NCBI GenBank assembly: GCA_024760525.1
Contig: CP060499.1
Location: 1,550,001-1,614,000 of the forward strand
Direction: 5' to 3'
Length of the DNA stretch: 64,000 nucleotides
Source of the DNA: Nitrospira sp.
Lineage (GTDB): Bacteria > Nitrospirota > Nitrospiria > Nitrospirales > Nitrospiraceae
Shown: positions 16,165 to 25,541 of the stretch, piece after piece
Numbering within the stretch: the stretch's first letter is position 1
How the letters are laid out: each line of letters opens with the position of its first letter
Notes under the pieces: model-generated
What the model was told of the DNA's origin: nothing
Databases searched by the model: none
Seen by the model: the letters and a program-made list of their open reading frames with translations, nothing else
Made by a program: the position numbers and the translations under genes

Positions 16165-19005
16165 GAAGCGATGCCCTCCGAAGGGCTGACGAAAGACCAA
16201 GGCGCCTGTAATCGGCCGATTCAAGTAGAGGTTCCCGACGTCGAATTCCTCCCGCGCCTTGGCAAGACTAGCCGGACTTCTGGCATACACTCCTCCGGTC
16301 AATGCATAGTCGGTTCCGTTGGCCAACCGAATCGCATCGGCGAAGCTCTCCGCCTTCATGACCGCCAGCACCGGTCCAAAGATCTCCTCTTGCGCCAAAC
16401 GGTGGTGCGGTTGGATATCGACAATCACCGTCGGTCCGATGAAATACCCGTTCTGGTCCACGGTTCGTTGCACAAGCAGCCGGCCTTCCTCCTGGCCACG
16501 CGAAATATATCGTTGGATGCTTGCTTGGGCTCGTGCATCGATCACCGGTCCCACCTTAGTGCCCGGCTTCCAAGGATCGCCGACTTCCACGCTCAGGACC
16601 GCTTCGCGCAGACGGGCCACGAAGGAGTCATAGACGGCGCGATGAACAATCACCCGTGAGCAGGCCGAACACTTTTGTCCCGCGTAGCCCGAGAATGATG
16701 TCATGATGCCGGCGATCGCTTCGTCGAGATCCGCCGTTTCATCGACAACGATGGCATTTTTACCCCCCATCTCTGCGATGACCCGCTTGATCATGCGCTG
16801 TCCCGGGCGAACATGCGACGCTTCGTTGAGAATGCGAAGCCCCGCAGCTTTTGATCCGGTAAACGCGATCGTGACGACATCGGGATGCGCCACGAGCGCT
16901 TCTCCCATATCCGGTCCACCTGGAAGGCATGTCAAGCAACCAGCCGGTACGCCCGCCTCGATCAAAATATCGGTGAGCAGAATCCCCAGGCCGGACGACC
17001 GTTCCGATGGTTTGAAGAGGACAGGATTGCCGGTCACGAGCGCGGCCGAGACCATTCCCGTCGGGATGGCGAGGGGAAAGTTCCATGGCGCGATGACTGC
17101 GGTTACGCCGCGTGGACCATAGGTGCGCTGGTTGAGTTCTCCCGGATGGGTACCTAACCGCACCGGTTGTGCGAGACGGTCCATTTCGTCGGCGTAGTAG
17201 CGGAGAAAATCGATGGCTTCAGCAACATCGGCATCAGCGTCACGCCAAGGTTTGCCGACTTCAAAGATTTCCCATGCCGCAAGTTCGTAGCGGCGACGAC
17301 CCATTGCGGAGGCAGCCTGGCGCAGAATGTCCGACCGAGCTTCCGGGGCTTTTTGCCGCCAGCCGTCCCATTGTTTCAGTGCATGTTCGATAACTTCATT
17401 TAGATCGGATACCGATGCACTCCGCACTTGAACCACGATCTCACTTGGTTGCGCAGGATTGCGGGATTCCAATAACGGACCGGTCTGACCTCTCTCCGTG
17501 ACCGTGGCTTCCCGTCGGCGGCCGAGCTGAGACCGAACCGACACAATCTCCGCCTGCATGGCTGTCCGAGTCGCGGCCAGAGAAAAGTCACTATGCGGCT
17601 CATTGTTGAACACCGGCGGAACGCTCACTGATAAACGGCGAATGTCGGACGAGACGGTCGGGGAGGCGAGCAACCGGGTGAGCGGTTGGGATTCCACATA
17701 CTCCTTTTGCAGGAACGATTCATTGGATGTATTTTCCAACAGTCGCCGAACCAAATACGCCATGCCGGGGAGCAAACGTCCGGCGGGGGTATACAAGCGG
17801 ACGCGACGGCCCAATTTCACCATGGCGTGTTGGAACGGCTCGGCCATACCGAAGATCATCTGGTATTCTCGGGCTTCAGGTGCCAGTCCAAGCGATTCCG
17901 CGTGGGCTTCCACAGCCGCCAAGGTACGAAGGTTGTGCGTGCCGAAGGCGGGGCGGATCAGATCGGCATGTCGAAACAGCACCGGAATCAAGCGTTCGTA
18001 ATTCAGGTCGGTTTCCGCTTTGTGTTCAAAAAGGGGAACCGGCCAACCGGCTTGTCGGTATCGGACGGTGTCTGAATCCCAATAGGCTCCCTTGACCAGT
18101 CGGATCGTGATCGGCACGCCGCGCGTGCGGACCCAGGCCAGCAAGTCCTCTACGTCTTGTTCGGTTTCTTGATGATAGGCCTGCAGCGCAAGCCCGGCGT
18201 AGGGATAGGTCCGATAGGCGGGCTCGGCAAAGAGCCGTTTGAAAATGTCCAAGATCAGATTCTTCGTTTCTGCTTGCTCCATATCGAAAATGAGGCCGGC
18301 GGGGAGCGATTGCGCCCGGTCGACCAGCGGACGGAGGCGCGCGGCGACCGACTCGTAACTTCCATCGGGATCGATCGGATCCAGTCGTGAGGAGAGGGCG
18401 GAAATCTTGAGTGAAAGCTGTACACGCGGAATCGGCCCCAGATGGTCTCGCTCAAGCAGGGAAGCGGAGGGCCAGGCTTCGGCTGCTTTCCCAAACTCGT
18501 TCAACGCGTTCAGGCATTGATCACGGTAGTGATCGGCTTCCAGCTCGCTGATCGTGGCTTCTCCCAACAGATCAACAGAGGAGGCCCGACCTTCCTTCCA
18601 TAACTGGGACAAGACTGGAACTGCTTCTTCGATCGAAGCGCCTGCGATAAAGGTCCTCGCCATTTGTTCGACCTGTTTTCTGATCGATTTGCCTGCGAGG
18701 CGTGCGCCGATGCCGGTAGAGGCCACTGCCTTCAATCCCCATTGAAGTCCAAACAGCTCGCTGCCTGATCGACCGAAATACTCTTCGGCGAGCGAGACGA
18801 CTCGTTCGTCATCTTGAATGACAGGAAGCACATCGATGAAGTGAAACAAGCGTGTCTTGAACGAGGCGTCCTTCATGGCCAAATTAATTGCCGACTGGGA
18901 CCACCAGCGACCGTCGAAGAGGGAGGGCGAAAGCCCGGCGGAGAGCTGTGCGAGCTGCTCACCGATACGAACGATGGCCGGCTCAAGTGATGGCGACATG
19001 GTCAT
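16057..19005 (-). CDS. putA: Bifunctional proline dehydrogenase / P5C dehydrogenase
   Basis: The product has 982 aa, similar to short PutA proteins without the DNA-binding domain. It oxidises proline to glutamate in two steps. The N-terminal FAD-dependent PRODH barrel contains IRLVKGAYWDSDT. The C-terminal aldehyde dehydrogenase part has VIAPWNFPLAIPTGM, IAFTGSKAAG, EMGGKNAIVVD, the catalytic Cys in GQKCSACSRV and EEIFGPVLAV. AGGTG lies before ATG 19005, which is preferred over the longer frame to 19116. A TGGACA-N16-TATACT promoter lies upstream. Cytoplasmic or membrane-associated. Confidence 0.95.
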   Translation of the reverse strand: MTMSPSLEPAIVRIGEQLAQLSAGLSPSLFDGRWWSQSAINLAMKDASFKTRLFHFIDVLPVIQDDERVVSLAEEYFGRSGSELFGLQWGLKAVASTGIGARLAGKSIRKQVEQMARTFIAGASIEEAVPVLSQLWKEGRASSVDLLGEATISELEADHYRDQCLNALNEFGKAAEAWPSASLLERDHLGPIPRVQLSLKISALSSRLDPIDPDGSYESVAARLRPLVDRAQSLPAGLIFDMEQAETKNLILDIFKRLFAEPAYRTYPYAGLALQAYHQETEQDVEDLLAWVRTRGVPITIRLVKGAYWDSDTVRYRQAGWPVPLFEHKAETDLNYERLIPVLFRHADLIRPAFGTHNLRTLAAVEAHAESLGLAPEAREYQMIFGMAEPFQHAMVKLGRRVRLYTPAGRLLPGMAYLVRRLLENTSNESFLQKEYVESQPLTRLLASPTVSSDIRRLSVSVPPVFNNEPHSDFSLAATRTAMQAEIVSVRSQLGRRREATVTERGQTGPLLESRNPAQPSEIVVQVRSASVSDLNEVIEHALKQWDGWRQKAPEARSDILRQAASAMGRRRYELAAWEIFEVGKPWRDADADVAEAIDFLRYYADEMDRLAQPVRLGTHPGELNQRTYGPRGVTAVIAPWNFPLAIPTGMVSAALVTGNPVLFKPSERSSGLGILLTDILIEAGVPAGCLTCLPGGPDMGEALVAHPDVVTIAFTGSKAAGLRILNEASHVRPGQRMIKRVIAEMGGKNAIVVDETADLDEAIAGIMTSFSGYAGQKCSACSRVIVHRAVYDSFVARLREAVLSVEVGDPWKPGTKVGPVIDARAQASIQRYISRGQEEGRLLVQRTVDQNGYFIGPTVIVDIQPHHRLAQEEIFGPVLAVMKAESFADAIRLANGTDYALTGGVYARSPASLAKAREEFDVGNLYLNRPITGALVFRQPFGGHRFSGTGAKAGGEESLTQFMITRVISENTLRRGFESAQ

Positions 19006-19038
19006 CGAGGCACCTGCATATCGACTCCGTTTGACTTC

Positions 19039-19066
19039 AGTATACATGCCTAACGACTGATGTCCA
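19039..19066 (-). promoter_or_regulatory. Sigma-70 promoter of putA
   Basis: On the minus strand TGGACA (19061-19066) and TATACT (19039-19044) are separated by 16 bp. The start would fall near 19032, about 27 nt before the preferred putA ATG. That supports the short start at 19005. Confidence 0.55.
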
Positions 19067-19226
19067 TGGCTTCGCCTTCCCCAGTCGGTTATAGAGCCAT
19101 GGTCCAAGCGACCCATTTCATTTCACGCATCGCATCGCTTAAGATGAGACCGTACACTTTATGTCGGCTCGACGAGGCGTCTCAGCATATGGCGACGGTC
19201 GAGCACAATCGGATGGGAGAATACGT

Positions 19227-20102
19227 ATGGCTGACGAACATGCTCATGGGGCCGAGCAGCCCCAGGCAAAAGATACATTGATCCCCGGAGTCAAGCACGT
19301 CATTGCGATCAGCAGCGGTAAAGGAGGTGTCGGCAAGTCGACTGTTGCATCGAATCTGGCCTGTGCATTGGCATTGGCCGGGGCAAAGGTTGGATTATTG
19401 GATGCCGATCTCTACGGCCCCAATATCCCCATGATGATGGGCAGCACGACCGGACCGGAACAGAAGGACGGTAAAATTGTTCCTGTCGAGAATTATGGGG
19501 TGAAGCTGATCTCCATGGCATTTCTGGTGCCTGAAGAAGCCCCGCTCGTGTGGCGCGGGCCGATGGTTCACCAGTATCTGCAAGCGTTTTTTCGGGATGT
19601 GCTGTGGGGAGAGTTAGACTATCTGCTCATCGATCTGCCTCCGGGTACCGGTGATGTGCAACTCTCTTTATCGCAAATGGTTCCATTGGCCGGGGCAATT
19701 ACCGTCACCACGCCGCAAGAGGTGGCTCTCTATGATGTCCGTAAGGGGATGGGCATGTTCCAGAAGGTGAATGTTCCCCTTCTAGGAATCGTGGAAAACA
19801 TGAGCCACTTCGTATGCGGACACTGCGGTGAGCGGACGGAGATTTTCTCCTACGGTGGAGGTGAGCGGGCGGCGGCGAAGCTCAGTGTCCCGTTTCTTGG
19901 ACGGATCCCGATTGATCCTGCCATCCGGGATGGTGGAGATACCGGCCATCCGATCGTGGTAGCCAATCCGGCATCTCCCCAAGCCGCGGCTTTCCGCGAT
20001 ATTGCGAAGACGATCATGGACAAGCTAAAATCTGATGGAAAAAGCGGCTCGTCCATCGATAGTTTGCTCAAAAAGATCAAGCAACCCTTTAGCTCTAATT
20101 GA
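19227..20102 (+). CDS. apbC: Mrp/ApbC iron-sulphur cluster carrier ATPase
   Basis: The product has 291 aa. It is a P-loop ATPase of the Mrp/NBP35 family that carries 4Fe-4S clusters to apoproteins. The deviant Walker A SGKGGVGKST is at 30-39; DADLYGPNIPMMMG and IDLPPGTGDVQLSL follow. The cluster-binding CxxC is CGHC in the HFVCGHCGERTEIF segment. GGGAGA precedes ATG 19227. The downstream Rieske and lipA genes are Fe-S proteins, consistent with a shared Fe-S theme. Cytoplasmic. Confidence 0.93.
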   Translation: MADEHAHGAEQPQAKDTLIPGVKHVIAISSGKGGVGKSTVASNLACALALAGAKVGLLDADLYGPNIPMMMGSTTGPEQKDGKIVPVENYGVKLISMAFLVPEEAPLVWRGPMVHQYLQAFFRDVLWGELDYLLIDLPPGTGDVQLSLSQMVPLAGAITVTTPQEVALYDVRKGMGMFQKVNVPLLGIVENMSHFVCGHCGERTEIFSYGGGERAAAKLSVPFLGRIPIDPAIRDGGDTGHPIVVANPASPQAAAFRDIAKTIMDKLKSDGKSGSSIDSLLKKIKQPFSSN

Positions 20103-20125
20103 AGACGTCATTGCGGAGGGAAGGA

Positions 20126-20431
20126 ATGGCAGAGTTCATACGCATAGCAGCGGTAGCCGATGTGAAGCCGGGACACGGTATTGTGGCAGAAGTAAACGGG
20201 ATGAGTCTGGCAGTATTTAATGTAGAGGGAGATATCCGTGCCATCGACAATACCTGCTGTCATCGTGAAGGGCCTTTGGGAGAAGGAGAGTTGGAAGGGA
20301 ACGTCGTGACTTGTCCTTGGCATGGATGGCAATTCAACGTGACGACCGGCGCCTGCCTGAATAATCCATCTGCAAAGGTACTGGCCTATCAGGTGCAAAT
20401 CGAAGGCGATGATGTGAAAGTATTACTTTAG
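20126..20431 (+). CDS. Rieske 2Fe-2S ferredoxin-type protein
   Basis: The product has 101 aa from ATG 20126, which has a strong GGAGGGAAGG Shine-Dalgarno. The cluster ligands are Cys44-x-His46 and Cys63-x2-His66 (CPWHGW). The size and motif fit the ferredoxin component of ring-hydroxylating dioxygenases or a NirD-like small subunit. No oxygenase or nitrite reductase partner is adjacent. It is cytoplasmic (no signal peptide) and lies between apbC and lipA, so electron transfer to another enzyme is the best guess. Confidence 0.9.
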   Translation: MAEFIRIAAVADVKPGHGIVAEVNGMSLAVFNVEGDIRAIDNTCCHREGPLGEGELEGNVVTCPWHGWQFNVTTGACLNNPSAKVLAYQVQIEGDDVKVLL

Positions 20432-20476
20432 GTATGAACGAGTCTGAAAGGACGAGCAGGGCAGGGAGCTGAGGCG

Positions 20477-20842
20477 ATGGCTATTTCTCCCGAAGATCAG
20501 ACCGAGATCGCGGCGACGCTCGTGCGTCTCTACGTCTTTCTCACGCAGTACCTGGATCGTTGCTTCGATGACGCCGCTCGGAAGAACTATCCGGATTCCG
20601 AACTGCAGACGCACCTCGATGAGACACGCCGACAGCTCATGGAAATCCTGTCGGTCAATCCAGTCGTGAAGAGGAAGCTCGCCGAAGAGTGTGACCGGAT
20701 TCTGACGCTGGGTGCCGCGTGTTTAAAAGCCGGTTCGGCCGACACGAAGAGTCGAGAGGCGATGCAAGCTGAACGGGCCGTGCTCAGGAACAAGACCATC
20801 GCGCTCAGCGACTTAGTTGCCGTCTTCAGAGCGTTAGCATGA
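20477..20842 (+). CDS. Conserved hypothetical helical protein
   Basis: The product has 121 aa and I recognise no family. It is predicted almost wholly alpha-helical, with no signal peptide or membrane segment, and has three scattered Cys. Codon use and GC match its neighbours, and it sits in a same-strand series between the Rieske and lipA genes, so I take it as real. The following gene begins 3 bp after its stop. Confidence 0.7.
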   Translation: MAISPEDQTEIAATLVRLYVFLTQYLDRCFDDAARKNYPDSELQTHLDETRRQLMEILSVNPVVKRKLAEECDRILTLGAACLKAGSADTKSREAMQAERAVLRNKTIALSDLVAVFRALA

Positions 20843-20845
20843 CTG

Positions 20846-21211
20846 ATGGGGCAGGTGGGGTTCGACAAACATCAGCTTGCCGGGTTGGATGACCGCGAAC
20901 GCGGATTCAGCCGGCCGGTCGAGTTCGAGCGAACGGGACAAGGGTATCGGGCGGTCTTGCGGTATGAAACCGTCCGTGTCACGACGGAGATACATCGGAC
21001 CTCCGAGGAAGCACTCACCGTTTTGATCCAGGCCTTACAGGCTCAGGGGTACAGACAACTCAAGACTCAAATGAGTTTTCGCAACGGTGTCTATCTCGGT
21101 TCCCAGGAACTCTGGGTGGAGTATCCGGATCCGCCGCAAGCCGAGCCGGCGCAACGTGGTTTCTTTGAGAAGATCAAGAACTGGATTAGATCTCGCTCGG
21201 TGAATGGATAG
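20846..21211 (+). CDS. Conserved hypothetical protein
   Basis: The product has 121 aa. It begins just after the previous stop and its own stop overlaps the lipA start, so it is embedded in the series. The core (GYRAVLRYETVRVTTEIHRT, then EEALTVLIQALQAQGYRQLK, then strands ending ELWVEYPDPP) suggests a compact alpha/beta fold. The tail is basic (FEKIKNWIRSRS). I cannot name a family. Start not certain, since no Shine-Dalgarno is evident. Confidence 0.65.
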   Translation: MGQVGFDKHQLAGLDDRERGFSRPVEFERTGQGYRAVLRYETVRVTTEIHRTSEEALTVLIQALQAQGYRQLKTQMSFRNGVYLGSQELWVEYPDPPQAEPAQRGFFEKIKNWIRSRSVNG

Positions 21212-22133
21212 CCTCATGACCTTTGTTCCGCTGGGCCATCTCCGGTCTTCACCGGTTCGGCGAGACGAGGCATCCTCTGATGGCCGGCCTCGTCTTCCGT
21301 CATGGTTCAAGGTGCAGGCCAAAACCGGCCCGGAGTATCTCGATATTAAGCAAACGATGGAGCGGCTGAAGCTCCACACGATTTGCGAAGAGGCGGGCTG
21401 TCCAAACAGGTGGGAATGTTGGAATGCCCGCACCGCGACGTTCCTGATCCTCGGCGACATCTGTACCAGGCGCTGCCACTATTGCTCAGTGCAGACCGGG
21501 AAGCCGATTCCGGTCGATAACGGAGAGCCATATCGTGTCGCAGAGGCGATTCGCGCGCTCGGTCTTCTCCATGCCGTCATCACGTCCGTGAATCGCGACG
21601 AACTACAGGACGGGGGCGCGTCGGTCTTCGCCGAAACAATTCGGCAGACCAGACATCTCAATCCGACCTGCACGATTGAAGTATTGATTCCGGATTTCGA
21701 GGGAAATGAGGCAGCTCTGGCGGCAGTCTGTGCGGAGAAGCCGGAGATTTTGAATCACAACATTGAGACCGTGAGACGGCTCTTCTCATCGATCCGCCCA
21801 CAGGGAAAGTATCAGCGATCGATCGACCTTCTTGCACGCGCAAAGCAGCATGGAATGAGAACGAAGTCCGGTCTGATCGTAGGGATGGGTGAAACACTTG
21901 ATGAAGCGCGCGAAGTCATGCACGATCTCCGGAAGGTTGATTGCGACATCATCACCATCGGTCAATATCTCCAGCCGACGCGAGACCACCTTCCCGTCGC
22001 CCGATTCTACGATCCGTCTGAATTCATCGCATTAAAAGAGGAAGGGTTCGCAATGGGTTTCAGTCACGTTGAATCGGGTCCGCTGGTCAGAAGTTCCTAT
22101 CATGCCGAGCAACAGAGCGACCGCGCATCGTAA
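21204..22133 (+). CDS. lipA: Lipoyl synthase
   Basis: The product has 309 aa. LipA inserts two sulphurs into protein-bound octanoyl groups by radical SAM chemistry. The auxiliary cluster ligands are Cys61, Cys66 and Cys72 (CEEAGCPNRWEC) and the radical SAM cluster is Cys87, Cys91, Cys94 (CTRRCHYC). VITSVNRDELQDGGA and GLIVGMGET are family motifs. The start could also be 21216. No lipB is adjacent; cluster supply might come from the nearby ApbC. Cytoplasmic. Confidence 0.95.
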   Translation: MDSLMTFVPLGHLRSSPVRRDEASSDGRPRLPSWFKVQAKTGPEYLDIKQTMERLKLHTICEEAGCPNRWECWNARTATFLILGDICTRRCHYCSVQTGKPIPVDNGEPYRVAEAIRALGLLHAVITSVNRDELQDGGASVFAETIRQTRHLNPTCTIEVLIPDFEGNEAALAAVCAEKPEILNHNIETVRRLFSSIRPQGKYQRSIDLLARAKQHGMRTKSGLIVGMGETLDEAREVMHDLRKVDCDIITIGQYLQPTRDHLPVARFYDPSEFIALKEEGFAMGFSHVESGPLVRSSYHAEQQSDRAS

Positions 22134-22312
22134 AGAAAGATCGACCTGGGGCATCTCACGGTGATCATGGGGCATTGTATTTCGATCCTTCCTCGTTTCG
22201 CATAGACTTTCGTTTCTTGTCTTCAGCAGGCCAGGCGGTACTTTCATACTGCGAGTGAGCTTCTCGATAATCCCCCCGCCAAAACTACAGCGAGCTCTCG
22301 ATTAAAGAACGC

Positions 22313-22357
22313 TCATGAAGAAGTCTTCATGATTTATTCATGTGGCGTTCATGTGAC
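22313..22357 (+). promoter_or_regulatory. Pho-box-like array of three TTCATG repeats plus dyad
   Basis: TTCATG occurs at 22326, 22337 and 22348, exactly 11 bp apart. Each unit is a 7-mer TTCATG(A/T) with a 4-bp spacer, the layout of OmpR/PhoB-class binding sites. The first repeat also belongs to a 9+2+9 palindrome at 22313-22332. An AT-rich TATAAA-containing stretch follows at once. The array lies about 60 bp before the small exported protein gene. The regulator is not identified. Confidence 0.5.
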
Positions 22358-22413
22358 GGAATTATAAAAAAAGCATGAGTATACAGAGTTCACTTTATAA
22401 GAGGAGGGATGTC

Positions 22414-22656
22414 ATGAGTGTGAAGAGTATGATGTTGACCGTTGGATTCTTGTCGATGGCTGCAACTGCCATGGCGGACACCTCAAACAGTCTTACTGCC
22501 GACACACGTCGGGTCGATGTTATTGATACCCACAAGGAGCTGGTGACGCAGTTGGACAGCAACAAAGGCGGAGCTCATGAGGCGCGCGTGGATGTCATCG
22601 GAAGTATCGAGTCTACAGGGCCGGTGTATCCTTATATCGCACCGATGAACCGCTAA
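22414..22656 (+). CDS. Small exported protein with duplicated RVDVI motif
   Basis: The product has 80 aa from ATG 22414, which has GAGGAGGG upstream; an in-frame ATG at 22375 lacks one. Residues 1-21 are a signal peptide ending in AMA. The mature peptide of about 59 aa contains RVDVI twice (RRVDVIDTH and ARVDVIGSI), hinting at an internal repeat. No family recognised. It is followed by a strong stem-loop terminator, and preceded by the TTCATG array, so it is a single regulated transcription unit. Confidence 0.7.
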   Translation: MSVKSMMLTVGFLSMAATAMADTSNSLTADTRRVDVIDTHKELVTQLDSNKGGAHEARVDVIGSIESTGPVYPYIAPMNR

Positions 22657-22671
22657 GACCTGCTGAAACGA

Positions 22672-22701
22672 CTGAGGAGGATATGGCCATGTCCTCCTCA
22701 G
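22672..22701 (+). terminator. Terminator of the small exported protein gene
   Basis: CTGAGGAGGA (22672-22681) pairs perfectly with TCCTCCTCAG (22692-22701); the 10-nt loop contains the palindrome ATGGCCAT. The plus-strand tail is ATTTCTTCC, only moderately T-rich. It may also serve the convergent methyltransferase gene. Confidence 0.65.
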
Positions 22702-22739
22702 ATTTCTTCCAAATCGTCCATCCTAGTCTCTCCGGTTTC

Positions 22740-23534
22740 TCACGAAGTGCGTGTGCATCCCGAAAGCACACAGCGTTGAGCAATCAGCGGTGTGAATCGA
22801 GCAATGTCTTGCGAGATTTCGATCATAAACCGGTCGGCGAGGGACTGATCCTCAAAACACTCGTAGACGTCGTCAAGAAAACCACCGCGAAGCAGCGGGT
22901 GATAGAGAAACTCATGATCGGGGCCGGTCGTGACTTCGAGTGGGTATTCAATTGCCTCGATGTGCTCAAGGTCGAGTTCCTCGAGCCATCGTCGCCCATC
23001 TTGCGCTGAAGGTCGTTCGTTCAGGTAACCCTGAAAACGCTCTTGCTCGCCAATCAGGCCGTGCTGGATCATCGCCTGATCTATTCGCTGCCAGAGTGAA
23101 TCGAACGTCCCATGCGATGGAAAGGTCAGCACCAGCTGACCTCCCGGTTTGAGATGTTGCACCAGTCCCTGAACCGCTCTGAGTCGGTTCGGGCGAAAGA
23201 ACATGACCGAAAGATTTCCCGTGATGCGATCAAATGTCGGCAGATCGGCAGGCAGGGATCGCATGTCCATACACTCGAATCGAAGCCATGGCAATTGCGA
23301 ACCTTGAATGGCTCGCGCGCGTGCGACTTGACCGGCACTCGCATCGATGGCCATCACTTCTCCTGTTGGGCCAACCTGTTCAGCCAAATAAAAGGCCGGA
23401 ATGCCATGACCGCAGGCGACATCGAGAACGCCGATACCTGGACGAAGATCCAAATGGCGGAGCAGCGATTCCGCAAAGGGCGTGGACCAATAATCATGCT
23501 TCGGAAGAGGCCATCGAAGAGCAGGCTGGTTCAT
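22740..23534 (-). CDS. Class I SAM-dependent methyltransferase
   Basis: The product has 264 aa. Motif I is VLDVACGHGIPAFYLAE, the acidic ribose-binding residue is in VMAIDASAGQ, and motif II/III include CMDMRSLP and LKPGGQLVLTF. The layout is that of UbiE/BioC-like Methyltransf_11 enzymes; the C-terminal 100 residues are presumably the substrate region. The substrate cannot be read from the sequence. It starts 107 bp from the end of pgm, same strand. Cytoplasmic. Confidence 0.85.
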   Translation of the reverse strand: MNQPALRWPLPKHDYWSTPFAESLLRHLDLRPGIGVLDVACGHGIPAFYLAEQVGPTGEVMAIDASAGQVARARAIQGSQLPWLRFECMDMRSLPADLPTFDRITGNLSVMFFRPNRLRAVQGLVQHLKPGGQLVLTFPSHGTFDSLWQRIDQAMIQHGLIGEQERFQGYLNERPSAQDGRRWLEELDLEHIEAIEYPLEVTTGPDHEFLYHPLLRGGFLDDVYECFEDQSLADRFMIEISQDIARFTPLIAQRCVLSGCTRTS

Positions 23535-23640
23535 GGTAGAAGGAGGTGGGAATCAGGCTTGTCCTTGCGGATATCGGATGAGGCACCTTGGTATGGAGCG
23601 CTGCTCACCTCGAGGAACTCCATATTCGGAATACCGGGCA

Positions 23641-25284
<1,644 letters not shown>

Positions 25285-25541
25285 AGACAAGGTGTAGTTC
25301 CAATACCCGTTCTCTGTCAACTCGGGAAAGTCAGATGAAGATGAGAGGGTGTGACTGCTGGTGCGATATCAAGATGGTAGTGACGCGAACGATTTCTTTA
25401 CGCCTTATCTACATCGAAGGGACGTCGAGGACGCGTGAAGGCGCGGTGAGAAATCCCTTGTAGAACGCTGAGTTGATAGATTTAAACTGATCGATCCGGT
25501 AAGATGCCAAGAACGACGCTTATGTGCTCTGAGGGGGTGGT

